From Polyangiaceae bacterium (lineage in GTDB: Bacteria > Myxococcota_A > Polyangia > Polyangiales > Polyangiaceae), in the NCBI GenBank assembly GCA_025936115.1, contig JAICTZ010000026.1, positions 26,982 to 90,981 of the forward strand: a DNA stretch of 64,000 bases, in the 5' to 3' direction. Below, piece by piece: positions 1 through 7,869 of the stretch; position 1 is the stretch's first letter, and every line of letters starts with the position of its first letter. Under the pieces are notes generated by a model. It was not told the origin of the DNA. It ran no database searches and saw only the letters and a list, made by a program, of their open reading frames with translations. Made by a program: the position numbers and the translations under genes.

Positions 1-2
1 TG

Positions 3-491
3 CCGCGCGGCGGCGACATCACGTGGGGCGCACTGCCGGGCATCGCGCTGCTCGCGGCATCGTGGGCGGCGCGCTCCGTACTCGTCCCGACGGGCACACC
101 GCGCCAAGCCTGGCTCTTGCGGCTGTACCTCGTGCTCGGCGATCCGGAGACACTCCAGGGCTCCGTCTTTCTCACGACTGCCCTCGTTGTCATCGTGATC
201 GCCGAGGAGCTCGTGTGGCGCGGACTCGTGCTCGACGAGCTCAACGAGCGCTTCGGCCCGCGCCGCGGCTGGGTAATGGCGGCTGGGCTCTACGCGCTCG
301 CGGCCGCGCCCACGGTGTACAGCCTGCGCGACCCCGTCGCGGGCCCGAACCCGCTGCTCGTGAGCGCGGCGTTCGGCTGCGGGCTCGTGTGGACGTTCCT
401 CGCGGCGCGCTTCGGTCGGCTCTTGCCGAGCATCGTCGCGCACCTCGTGTTCACGTATTTTTCGGCCGTGCAGTTCCGCTGGCCCGTGTGA
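3..491 (+). CDS. CPBP-family intramembrane protease, 3' part
   Basis: The reading frame is open from the window edge, so the gene begins upstream; an internal TTG at 117 is only an apparent start. CPBP proteins are polytopic membrane proteases (type II CAAX protease-like). The piece has hydrophobic helices, the first CPBP motif (EExxxR, seen as EELVWR near base 208) and the last histidine in IVAHLVFTYF near the C-terminus. The middle FxxxH motif expected between them is not obvious: the matching stretch reads ALAAAPTVYSL, with no histidine. It may therefore be a divergent or inactive member. Some CPBP proteins process sorting tails in Myxococcota, and this window encodes a MYXO-CTERM protein, but no direct link can be shown. 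The family call is fairly secure; activity is not. Confidence 0.7.
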   Translation, partial: PRGGDITWGALPGIALLAASWAARSVLVPTGTPRQAWLLRLYLVLGDPETLQGSVFLTTALVVIVIAEELVWRGLVLDELNERFGPRRGWVMAAGLYALAAAPTVYSLRDPVAGPNPLLVSAAFGCGLVWTFLAARFGRLLPSIVAHLVFTYFSAVQFRWPV

Positions 492-501
492 GCGCACGAG
501 A

Positions 502-1254
502 CTAGACTGCGGCGATGCGCGCGAGCTCTTCCTCGGAAAGATCGAAGTCCGAGTAGACGTTCTGCACGTCATCGTGGTCGTCGAGAGCCTCGACCAGGTT
601 CAGGCAGACTTCGGCGTCGCGCCCGGAGACCGGCTTTTTGTTTTTGGGGATATAGGCGAGCTTGCTCGAGACAATCGCGATCTTCTTCGCCTCGAGCGCC
701 GTCGTCACCCGATCCAGATCCGTGGGCGGCGTGTACACGCCCCAGGTATCGCCTTCGTCGCGGTAGTCGTCGGCGCCGGCCTCGACGGCAGCTTCCATCA
801 GCTGATCCTCGGTCGCGACCGACTTGTCGATCGTGATCACGCCGAAGCGATCGAAGGCCCACCCCGCGGCACCAGAGCTACCGAGCTGCCCGTTGTGCTT
901 CTCGAAAATCTTGCGCAGCTCGGCGACGGTGCGGTTCCGATTGTCGGTCATGCCCTCTACCAGGTAGAGCGTGCCGCTCGGCCCCGTGCCCTCGTACAGC
1001 ACTTCCTCGTAAGCGGCGCCTTCGAGCTCACCCGTGCCGCGCTGAATCGCGCGCTTGATGTTGTCGGCGGGCATCTGCTGGGCGCGGCAGTCGATGACCG
1101 CCTTGCGCAGGCGCGGATTGCCGTCCTGATCGCCGCCGCCGATCCGCGCGGCGGTCACCACCTCGCGAATGAGCTTCGTCCAGATGCGACCGCGCGCTTG
1201 GTCGGTCGCGCCCTTCTTACGCTTGATCGTCGCCCATTTGGAATGGCCGCTCAT
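502..1254 (-). CDS. yebC: YebC/PmpR family (TACO1-like) protein
   Basis: A full-length 250-residue YebC protein. The N-terminus MSGHSKWATIKRKK is the family hallmark, and the three-domain TACO1 fold is covered to the end. Family members have been described as transcriptional regulators and, more recently, as translation factors that relieve ribosome stalling at proline-rich stretches. It lies 54 bases downstream of bfr on the same strand and may be cotranscribed with it. No clear Shine-Dalgarno sequence is visible, but the conserved N-terminus fixes the start. Confidence 0.96.
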   Translation of the reverse strand: MSGHSKWATIKRKKGATDQARGRIWTKLIREVVTAARIGGGDQDGNPRLRKAVIDCRAQQMPADNIKRAIQRGTGELEGAAYEEVLYEGTGPSGTLYLVEGMTDNRNRTVAELRKIFEKHNGQLGSSGAAGWAFDRFGVITIDKSVATEDQLMEAAVEAGADDYRDEGDTWGVYTPPTDLDRVTTALEAKKIAIVSSKLAYIPKNKKPVSGRDAEVCLNLVEALDDHDDVQNVYSDFDLSEEELARIAAV

Positions 1255-1308
1255 GCTGGGGCGCTTTGCCTACCACCGAGCGAGCCAAACGGAAAGGCCG
1301 ACGAAACC

Positions 1309-1779
1309 CTATTCGTGCATCTGTTCGGCCAAATAGCGCTCGCGCCCGAGCTCCTGGATGAGCCCGAGGTGCGTCTCGAGCCAATCGATCGACTCCTCCT
1401 CGGACTTCAAAATCGACTCGAGCAGCGCTCGCGTCCCGTTGTCGCCCTTGGCGACCGAAAGCGCGATGCCGCGGTTCAACCGCGCATGTGCCTCCTTTTC
1501 GACGGCCAGATCGACGCGGTGCATCTCGACCGGCTCTTCGCCGACACGCACGGGGAAGAGCCGCTGCATGTTGGGAACGCCGTCCAGAAAGAGGATGCGC
1601 TCGATGACGACATCGGCGTGATGCATCTCTTCGATCGATTCCTCGCGCTTTTTTTTGGCGAGCCGGTCGTAGCCCTGGTTTTTCAGCATCTTTGCATGAA
1701 TGAAGTACTGATTGATGGCGGTGAGCTCCGAGGTCAAAACCTCGTTCAAGAGCTCGATGATCTCGGCGTCGCCTTGCAT
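1309..1779 (-). CDS. bfr: Bacterioferritin with altered ferroxidase site
   Basis: A 156-residue bacterioferritin, the usual length; it aligns without gaps to the E. coli protein as I recall it. Bacterioferritins form 24-subunit haem-containing shells that oxidise Fe(II) and store ferric mineral in the cytoplasm. Site ligands E18, E51, H54, E94 and E127 are present, as are Y25 and the haem-axial M52. The last canonical ligand, H130, is serine: the motif reads EEESIDWLE rather than EEEHIDWLE (codon TCG near base 1393). Ferroxidase turnover may be changed or dependent on a partner subunit. It is divergent from bfd, with a candidate Fur box between them. Confidence 0.95.
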   Translation of the reverse strand: MQGDAEIIELLNEVLTSELTAINQYFIHAKMLKNQGYDRLAKKKREESIEEMHHADVVIERILFLDGVPNMQRLFPVRVGEEPVEMHRVDLAVEKEAHARLNRGIALSVAKGDNGTRALLESILKSEEESIDWLETHLGLIQELGRERYLAEQMHE

Positions 1780-1957
1780 GGCCGGGACTATACGGGCGCT
1801 GGCTGCGAGACCCCAAGCCCTGCGCGCGGGCGGCTATTTGGGAGACGACTGCCCGAGCGGCCAAGGACATTTCCCGCGTAAAGGCACCCAAAAGCCGGTC
1901 GTGCGGCCGGCTCACAACTAAATTCCTTGGGGGATCGCGGTCTTATTGCAAGTGATG

Positions 1958-1974
1958 TTGAAAGTCGTTTTCAA
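1958..1974. promoter_or_regulatory. Candidate Fur box between bfr and bfd
   Basis: TTGAAAGTCGTTTTCAA is an inverted repeat (TTGAAA, five bases, TTTCAA) in the only AT-rich stretch of this intergenic region. The inner 15 bases match 11 of 15 positions of the proteobacterial Fur 7-1-7 pattern TGAGAATNATTCTCA. It ends 21 bases before the bfd start, where iron-loaded Fur would block transcription. bfd is Fur-repressed in several bacteria. The call rests on this pattern only. Confidence 0.45.
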
Positions 1975-1995
1975 ATGCATTAGCTTAGGGGGGTC

Positions 1996-2226
1996 GTGAT
2001 TGTTTGCCATTGTCGGGCCGTCAGTGACCGAGCCATCCGAGCCAGCATCCGCGACGGTGCGAGCACGCTCGAGGCCGTATGCACCGCCACGGGCGCCTCA
2101 GGCTGCTGCGGCGGCTGTGAGCCGATGGTGAGCGACATCCTCGACGAAGAGCTCGGGACGAAATCGATCTCGTCGCTCGGCACCTGCCGACCGCTGCGGC
2201 TCGTCAAAGACCCGCGCGCGGCGTGA
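1996..2226 (+). CDS. bfd: Bacterioferritin-associated ferredoxin-like (2Fe-2S) protein
   Basis: A 76-residue protein with the Bfd [2Fe-2S] signature: CHC at residues 4-6 and a CCGGC motif near residues 37-41. Bfd docks on bacterioferritin and passes electrons through the haem to reduce and release stored iron. The start is a GTG preceded closely by AGGGGGG; the motif position leaves little room for another start. It is divergent from bfr, which suits a shared iron response. About 15 residues extend past the usual Bfd domain. Confidence 0.85.
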   Translation: MIVCHCRAVSDRAIRASIRDGASTLEAVCTATGASGCCGGCEPMVSDILDEELGTKSISSLGTCRPLRLVKDPRAA

Positions 2227-2288
2227 CTCACCGCCGTCGCGTACCGGCGCCGCGTGAGCCAGGGTTTGACGCGCGAGTCCACAAACGA

Positions 2289-2321
2289 CGAAGGCCCGGA
2301 GTGACCCGGGCCTTCGCTTTT
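2289..2321 (+). terminator. Rho-independent terminator after bfd
   Basis: An 11-bp stem (CGAAGGCCCGG at 2289-2299 pairing with CCGGGCCTTCG at 2306-2316), a six-base loop, then C and TTTT. It lies between the convergent bfd and amt genes. The T run favours the bfd direction; the stem could also stop amt transcripts. Confidence 0.8.
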
Positions 2322-2340
2322 CGATGTGCGGCGAATCGCC

Positions 2341-3819
2341 TTACGTGACGTTGTAGCCCTTCTCGCCGTGACCGCTCACGTCGAGCCCGCTCTCTTCGTC
2401 CTCCGCCGACGGGCGTAGACCAATCGTCAGCTTGAGCGCGTAGCCGAGCACGGCCGTGCCGATGATGGAGAGCGCCAGGGTGAGGCCCATTGCCTTGAGC
2501 TGCTCGAGCCAGAGCGTCTTGCCCACGATGTCCTTGAGGTTCGTGAGCAGGTTCGGGTTCGCGTCGGGCGTCGCGAGCAAGCCCGTGAGGAACGCCCCCA
2601 AGGTGCCGCCGACTGCGTGCACGCCGAAGGTGTCGAGCGCGTCGTCGTAGCCGAGCGCGTGCTTGAGCTTGGTGCAAGCGAAGTAAGGCACGACACCCGC
2701 GAGGATGCCGATCAGCATCGCGCCGTTGGCGGAGACGAAACCCGCCGCGGGCGTGATCACGACGAGGCCGCCGACGATGCCCGAGCAGAAGCCGAGCACG
2801 CTCGGCTTGCCGCGCGTGAGCCATTCGACGCCGGCCCAGGCGCCGCCCGCGACGGCCGCCGCAAGGGTCGTGGTCATGAACGCTTGCGCGGCAATGCCGT
2901 CCGCAGCCACGGCGCTGCCGGCGTTGAAGCCGTACCAGCCGACCCACAGCATGCCCGTGCCGACCATGGTGAGCACCAAGCTGTGCGGAACGAACTCTTC
3001 CTTGCCGAAGCCGACGCGCTTGCCGACGATGAGCGCGAGCACGAGCGCCGACCAGCCGGAGGACATGTGCACCACCGTGCCGCCCGCGAAGTCGATCGCC
3101 TTGATCCCGGCGTCCTTGTTCCAGACGCCGTTCATGAGACCGTCGGCGCCCCAGACCATGTGCGCGAGCGGGAAGTAGATGAGGATCATCCAGGCCGTGA
3201 CGAAGATCAAAAGCGCGCTGAACTTCACGCGTTCGGCGATCGAGCCGATGATGAGCGCGGGCGTGATGATCGCGAACATGAGCTGATACATCGAGAAGGT
3301 GCTCTGCGAGACCCAGCCGGCGTAAGCGGTGTTCGGGGCCATGCCGACGTCCTTGAGCATCGCGTTGGCCATCCCGCCGATGAACGGCGTACCCGGCGCG
3401 AACGCGAGGCTGTACCCGAACGCCCACCAGAGCACCGTCACGAGCGCGGCGATGCCCATGCACTGCGCCATGATCGAGAGCACGTTCTTCTGCCGCACGA
3501 GGCCGCCGTAAAAGAGCGCGAGGCCCGGCAGCGTCATGAAGAGCACGAGCGCGGCACAGATCATCATGAAGCCGTTGTGACCGGGGCCGGGCGAGGTGAT
3601 CTTCGAGGTCTTGTCGTCGGCCCGGGCGCCGTTCGTGACGTACGCCTCGAGGTCTGCCAGGCGCTTTTCGACGTCGCTCGGCGCGGCGGCAGGCGCCGCG
3701 GCAGCAGGCGCGGCAACCGCAGCCGTAGCCGGCTCATCGGCGCGCGCGTTCGAGGCAGGCAGGACGAGCATGAGGCTCGCCAGGATCGATGTGACCAGCA
3801 AAAATATGAGTCTTTTCAT
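2341..3819 (-). CDS. amt: Ammonium transporter (Amt) with signal peptide
   Basis: An Amt/Mep/Rh ammonium channel of 492 residues. The start chosen is the ATG at 3819: it has a perfect AGGAGG nine bases upstream and opens a signal peptide (MKRLIFLLVTSILASLMLV) ending near ARADEP. An ORF start 36 codons further upstream is not supported. An Ala-rich stretch and a short helical segment (DVEKRLADLEAYV) precede the channel domain, which has the usual eleven transmembrane helices, FYGGLVRQKN, and conserved HAVGG and AHNSY-like regions. A cleaved signal and soluble N-terminal segment are seen in some bacterial Amt proteins. No glnB/glnK gene is adjacent, so nitrogen control is not evident here. Confidence 0.93.
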   Translation of the reverse strand: MKRLIFLLVTSILASLMLVLPASNARADEPATAAVAAPAAAAPAAAPSDVEKRLADLEAYVTNGARADDKTSKITSPGPGHNGFMMICAALVLFMTLPGLALFYGGLVRQKNVLSIMAQCMGIAALVTVLWWAFGYSLAFAPGTPFIGGMANAMLKDVGMAPNTAYAGWVSQSTFSMYQLMFAIITPALIIGSIAERVKFSALLIFVTAWMILIYFPLAHMVWGADGLMNGVWNKDAGIKAIDFAGGTVVHMSSGWSALVLALIVGKRVGFGKEEFVPHSLVLTMVGTGMLWVGWYGFNAGSAVAADGIAAQAFMTTTLAAAVAGGAWAGVEWLTRGKPSVLGFCSGIVGGLVVITPAAGFVSANGAMLIGILAGVVPYFACTKLKHALGYDDALDTFGVHAVGGTLGAFLTGLLATPDANPNLLTNLKDIVGKTLWLEQLKAMGLTLALSIIGTAVLGYALKLTIGLRPSAEDEESGLDVSGHGEKGYNVT

Positions 3820-3828
3820 GAGCTCAGG

Positions 3829-3834
3829 CCTCCT
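3829..3834 (-). promoter_or_regulatory. Shine-Dalgarno site fixing the amt start
   Basis: AGGAGG on the minus strand, nine bases before the ATG at 3819. It decides between this start and the longer upstream reading frame, which has no such site. Confidence 0.75.
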
Positions 3835-4001
3835 AGACAACGATTGATGGAGCTCACGTCCGGACCCGAGGCCGATGCACATCGAACCAACGTTTCCGTT
3901 CGTTTGCGACGGCATGAGGTTATCCATATCGATTGTTTCTCAGATGATTCGTAGTTCTTTCGAGAAACATCTGCCGGCGATACGAAGACGAAAATCAAAC
4001 G

Positions 4002-5753
4002 ATGGCCTATAGTTGCGCGGTGCCGCCCGGCGCTGAAAAATCCGAGCCGCCGCGAGCACCAGAGCAGGCCGCGGGGCCGGCGCAGCTCGAACCCCTGCGC
4101 GGCGAAGACCCCGACGTGAGCGTCGGCTGGAACGAGAGCGAGGCGGTGCGCGCGGCGGCGAGCATGCAGCTACCGGCGGACCTTTTGGCGGAGGGCGTCG
4201 GGCGGCTGCGCGGGTTGACGCTCGTCGCCACCGCGGTGCTCTGCGTCTACCTCGGCGCCCTCGCGCTGTTCGTCCCGTCGACGCCGGAGTGGCTGCGCAT
4301 CCGCGGCGGCTGTCTCACGCTGCTCGGCGTCGGCGCGGGCCTGAGCCTCGCGGCGCACGGCATGACGCGCATCGGCAAGCTCAAGCCGCAGCACGCGCAC
4401 GATCTCGGCTACGCGTACCTGATCGTCCTCTCGCTCCTGCTCGGACTATTGCGGCACGCCGCGGGATGGCCCGCGGCCGAGCTCGTCCGCCAGGTCTCGC
4501 CCGTGGTCGTGCCGATCATCGCGTTCGGCGCGTTGATCCCCGCGTCACCGCGCACGGCCGTCGGCACGCTGTTCGGCGCGGCGTGCATGGATCCGCTCGC
4601 GTTCGTGATCGCGCGTTCGGGCAATCCCACGCCGCCCCCCGGCGATCTCCTGCTGTTGTTTTCGTCGCCGTTCGTCGCGGCGTTCGTGGCGTACGCGATT
4701 TCGCGCGTCGTGCACCGCTTGAGTGAGGGCATCGTCAAGGCGCGCGAAGTCGGCAGCTATCGCCTCGTCGAGCGGCTCGGCGTGGGCGGCATGGCCGAAG
4801 TGTGGCGCGCCGAGCACCGGCTGCTCGCTCGACCCGCGGCCGTCAAGCTGATCCGCCCCAAAATTCTCGTGGATCACGGCCCGCACGAGGCCGAGCGCCT
4901 GTTGCGCTTGTTTTTGCGCGAAGCGCGCACGACGGCTTCACTCGACTCGCCGCACACCATCGCGCTCTACGATTTCGGCACCACGCGGGAGGGCGCTTTC
5001 TATTACGTGATGGAGCTTCTGCACGGCCTCGACCTGAAGACGCTCGTCGATCGCTTCGGGCCGCAGACTCCGGAACGCGCGGCCTATCTCTTGACTCAGG
5101 TCTGCCACTCACTCGCCGAGGCGCACGACCGCGAATTCGTCCACCGCGACGTGAAGCCCGCCAATATCTTCACGTGCGAGCTCGGCGGCGACGTCGATTT
5201 CGTCAAGGTGCTCGATTTCGGTCTCGTGCTCGATCGTCACCCGACCGCCGAAGAGCTCGAGGACGAGCGCCGCTTCGTCGGCACGCCCGCGATCATGGCG
5301 CCCGAGATGGTGCGCTTCCAGGCGCCGGTCGATCGACGCGCTGATTTGTACGCCGTCGGCTGCGTCGGCTATTGGCTCATCACGGGCAAACGCGTGTTCG
5401 AAGCCGAGACGCGCCACGACATGCTCGTGATGCACGCCCACCAGCGGCCGGTAACGCCCTCGGTGCGCATCGGCAAGCCGATTCACGCCGGGCTCGAAGC
5501 CGTCATCATGGCCTGCCTCGAGAAGAACCCCGATCGGCGGCCGCAGACCGCGCGCGAGCTCCGCGAACGGCTCCTCGGCTTGAGCTTCGAGCACCCGTGG
5601 AGCGAGGAGCGAGCCGCGCTCTGGTGGAAACGGTACCGCCCGACGAGCGCCGACGCAGCGCACGGCCGCGCGAGCGAGCCGCCCGCCGTCTCGACGCCGG
5701 AGCCAGGCGTCCTCGCTCGGGAGCCCGAAAGCAGCGTCGAGACGAACGCCTAG
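4002..5753 (+). CDS. Membrane serine/threonine protein kinase, C-terminal kinase domain
   Basis: A 583-residue Hanks-type kinase with an unusual order: a charged N-terminus (1-70), about six transmembrane helices (roughly 72-235), then the kinase domain (about 250-525) and a short tail. Most bacterial membrane kinases place the kinase N-terminal to the membrane helix. Catalytic features are intact: glycine loop LGVGGMAEV, lysine K282 (AAVKLI), HRDVKPAN with D383, DFG with D405, and GTPAIMAPE in the activation segment. It should phosphorylate Ser/Thr of cytoplasmic partners, possibly after sensing through the membrane domain. Its stop overlaps that of the convergent SDR gene. Confidence 0.93.
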   Translation: MAYSCAVPPGAEKSEPPRAPEQAAGPAQLEPLRGEDPDVSVGWNESEAVRAAASMQLPADLLAEGVGRLRGLTLVATAVLCVYLGALALFVPSTPEWLRIRGGCLTLLGVGAGLSLAAHGMTRIGKLKPQHAHDLGYAYLIVLSLLLGLLRHAAGWPAAELVRQVSPVVVPIIAFGALIPASPRTAVGTLFGAACMDPLAFVIARSGNPTPPPGDLLLLFSSPFVAAFVAYAISRVVHRLSEGIVKAREVGSYRLVERLGVGGMAEVWRAEHRLLARPAAVKLIRPKILVDHGPHEAERLLRLFLREARTTASLDSPHTIALYDFGTTREGAFYYVMELLHGLDLKTLVDRFGPQTPERAAYLLTQVCHSLAEAHDREFVHRDVKPANIFTCELGGDVDFVKVLDFGLVLDRHPTAEELEDERRFVGTPAIMAPEMVRFQAPVDRRADLYAVGCVGYWLITGKRVFEAETRHDMLVMHAHQRPVTPSVRIGKPIHAGLEAVIMACLEKNPDRRPQTARELRERLLGLSFEHPWSEERAALWWKRYRPTSADAAHGRASEPPAVSTPEPGVLAREPESSVETNA

Positions 5754-6571
5754 TGCGCGGGCCGTTTGGAGAGCCGGCGCGTGATGTCGCCGCCGAGCGA
5801 GAGCGCCAGCGAGACGACGCCGGGCGTGTGACGCGCGAGACCGACGGCAGCTTTGCCGTGCAGGGTGATCACGGCCTCGGCACGGCGCGCGAGCGTCGCG
5901 TCGAGCATTTGGCACGCTGCGCGTTCGGCCGAGAGCAGGAGAAACGATGGCGTCGGATCCGTCGCTTCCGGATGGTGCTCGTTCGCGTTGTCGACGCGGC
6001 GGAACTCCGTTGCCACGAAGCCCGGCGCGAGGTGCGTCACCGACACGCCGCGCTCGCGGAGCTCGAGCCGTACCGAAGCGCAAAACGAGCGCAACGCGTG
6101 CTTGCTCATGCAGTACGCCGACCAGCCCGGGATGGAGACGTAGCCGTTCACGCTGCCGACCACACCCACGGCGCCGCGCCGCTTTTCGAGCTCGGGCAAC
6201 GCCTCGTAGAGCGAGCGCATGGCACCGAACACGTTGGTCTCGAACTGGCGGCGGTAGTCGTCGAGCGTGAGCGACACGAAGTCGCCCGACACGCCGAATC
6301 CCGCGTTGGCAAGCAGCACGTCGAGTCCCCCGAAGCGCTCCCGCGCGAGCTCTACGGCGCGCGCGATGTCGCCGTCGCGCGTCACGTCACCCGCGACCCC
6401 GAGCGCCGCGGCTCCGAGCTCGGCGGCGAGCGCCGCCACGCGCTCCGCCCGGCGCGCCACGAGCACGACGTTCGCGCCGCGCTGTACGGCCTCGCGCGCG
6501 CACGCCGCGCCGATACCGGCCGAAGCGCCCGTGACGAGCACTACTTTACCCTTTAGATCCGCACGGCGCAT
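5750..6571 (-). CDS. Short-chain dehydrogenase/reductase (SDR)
   Basis: A classical SDR of 273 residues from the ATG at 6571 (a GTG at 6589 would add six residues). The NAD(P)-binding TGASAGIG is at 14-21, NAG at 89-91, N113, and the catalytic S140, Y153 and K157 (YCMSK) are all present, so an active NAD(P)-dependent alcohol/ketone oxidoreductase is expected. The substrate cannot be read from sequence. The C-terminal 60 residues include a hydrophobic patch that may touch the membrane. The gene overlaps the kinase gene tail to tail by four bases. Confidence 0.88.
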   Translation of the reverse strand: MRRADLKGKVVLVTGASAGIGAACAREAVQRGANVVLVARRAERVAALAAELGAAALGVAGDVTRDGDIARAVELARERFGGLDVLLANAGFGVSGDFVSLTLDDYRRQFETNVFGAMRSLYEALPELEKRRGAVGVVGSVNGYVSIPGWSAYCMSKHALRSFCASVRLELRERGVSVTHLAPGFVATEFRRVDNANEHHPEATDPTPSFLLLSAERAACQMLDATLARRAEAVITLHGKAAVGLARHTPGVVSLALSLGGDITRRLSKRPAH

Positions 6572-6645
6572 GGGGCGCGACCCTGACACGGTCGTCTACT
6601 TGCGTCACGGCGCTTCGGGCTTATTCCTTAGAGGTGAGCTACTTC

Positions 6646-7833
6646 ATGCCGGCCTCGTGGGCCGCCTGGCTCGTCGTGGTCGCAAGCGGTTGGCTCCTTC
6701 GGAGCCGCGCCTACGCCATCTACCGCGCCGTGACGCTCGGGTTGCAGGTGCTCATCGCGAGCGCGCTCGTGCGCTACTTCGCGTGGGCGTTTCCAGTCGT
6801 CGCTTACCTCGAGGCGATGGTCTTCGTGAGCTCGCTCGTCTTGATTCGGCCGCGCTTGCGCGGCCTAGCCTATCGCGCCCTCGTGAGCGTGCCGGCGGCC
6901 TTTTTCGGTGCGGGCACGCTCCTCGCCTGGCCCTGGGCCATCGTCGCGGCGTTCGGTGTCACTCCGCACGGCGCCTGGATCCCCTATGTGTTCGCGGCGA
7001 TCGGTATCGTGCAGTCCTTGACGACGCGAGAAGAAGCGACCGACGTGGTCGTCGCCGACGGCGAGCACGTCGAGGGTCTCCGGCGCCATACGGGCGGTGC
7101 CCTGCGGGTCGAGCGGCCACTCCAGGTGCTTCAAATCACCGATCCGCATCTCGGGCCGTTCATGTCCGTCGCACGTCTGCGTCGCATCTGCGAACGCGCG
7201 GTCGCGCGCGCGCCGGATCTCGTCGTGCTCACGGGCGACTTTCTCACCATGGAGTCGCACGAGCGGCCGGACTTGCTCGCCGCTGCGCTCGCACCGCTCA
7301 AGGCGCTCGAAGGCCGCACCTTCGCCTGCCTCGGCAACCACGATCACGAAGCGCTCGACACCGTCCAGCAGGCGCTCGCAGCCGCCGGGGTAAAACTGCT
7401 GGTCGATCAGGCGGCCGAGGTCGTGACACCCGCGGGCGCCGTCCAAATCCTGGGGTTCGATTTCGTTTGGCGTGGTCGCGCCGAACATCTCGCTCGAGTC
7501 ACGGCCGCGCACCCGCGCAAAGCGGGCGCGCTGAGGCTGCTGCTCCTGCACGATCCGAGCGCGTTCCATCACCTCCCCGCGGGGGAAGGCGATCTGGTTC
7601 TCTCGGGGCACACGCACGGCGGGCAAGTCGGCTTCGTGAGCCTCGGTTTACCGTGGACTTTGATGCGAGCGTTCGTGAGCGCACCCGACCACGGCCTGTG
7701 GGCGCGCGGCGTCGATCGGCTCTACGTGCATCGCGGCACTGGGCACTATGGTTTCCCGCTGCGCCTCGGTGTCCCCTCGGAGGAGAGCGTACTTCGCGTG
7801 CACGCCGGGACACTCGCGACGGCAGCGGCGTAA
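6646..7833 (+). CDS. Membrane-anchored metallophosphoesterase
   Basis: A calcineurin-like metallophosphoesterase of 395 residues. Three or four N-terminal hydrophobic helices (to about residue 125) lead into a catalytic domain with the full metal motif series: DPH, GDF, GNHDHE, LLHDP and GHTHGGQ. The layout resembles YaeI/YkuE-type phosphoesterases that act on lipid-linked or envelope phosphates. The ATG at 6646 has AGAGG 11 bases upstream; a GTG at 6634 touches that site and is less likely. Confidence 0.88.
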   Translation: MPASWAAWLVVVASGWLLRSRAYAIYRAVTLGLQVLIASALVRYFAWAFPVVAYLEAMVFVSSLVLIRPRLRGLAYRALVSVPAAFFGAGTLLAWPWAIVAAFGVTPHGAWIPYVFAAIGIVQSLTTREEATDVVVADGEHVEGLRRHTGGALRVERPLQVLQITDPHLGPFMSVARLRRICERAVARAPDLVVLTGDFLTMESHERPDLLAAALAPLKALEGRTFACLGNHDHEALDTVQQALAAAGVKLLVDQAAEVVTPAGAVQILGFDFVWRGRAEHLARVTAAHPRKAGALRLLLLHDPSAFHHLPAGEGDLVLSGHTHGGQVGFVSLGLPWTLMRAFVSAPDHGLWARGVDRLYVHRGTGHYGFPLRLGVPSEESVLRVHAGTLATAAA

Positions 7834-7869
7834 ACTCTGCGATTTGAAGCAGCGCTTCGAGCCGGTAGG

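Noticed and set aside
3883..3902. CGAAC/GTTCG inverted repeat upstream of amt
   Set aside because: Only five bases per arm with a ten-base gap; too short to call an operator.
2617..3954. Long plus-strand frame opposite amt
   Set aside because: Arg/His/Asp-rich shadow of high-GC codons; amt has transmembrane helices, RBS and family motifs.
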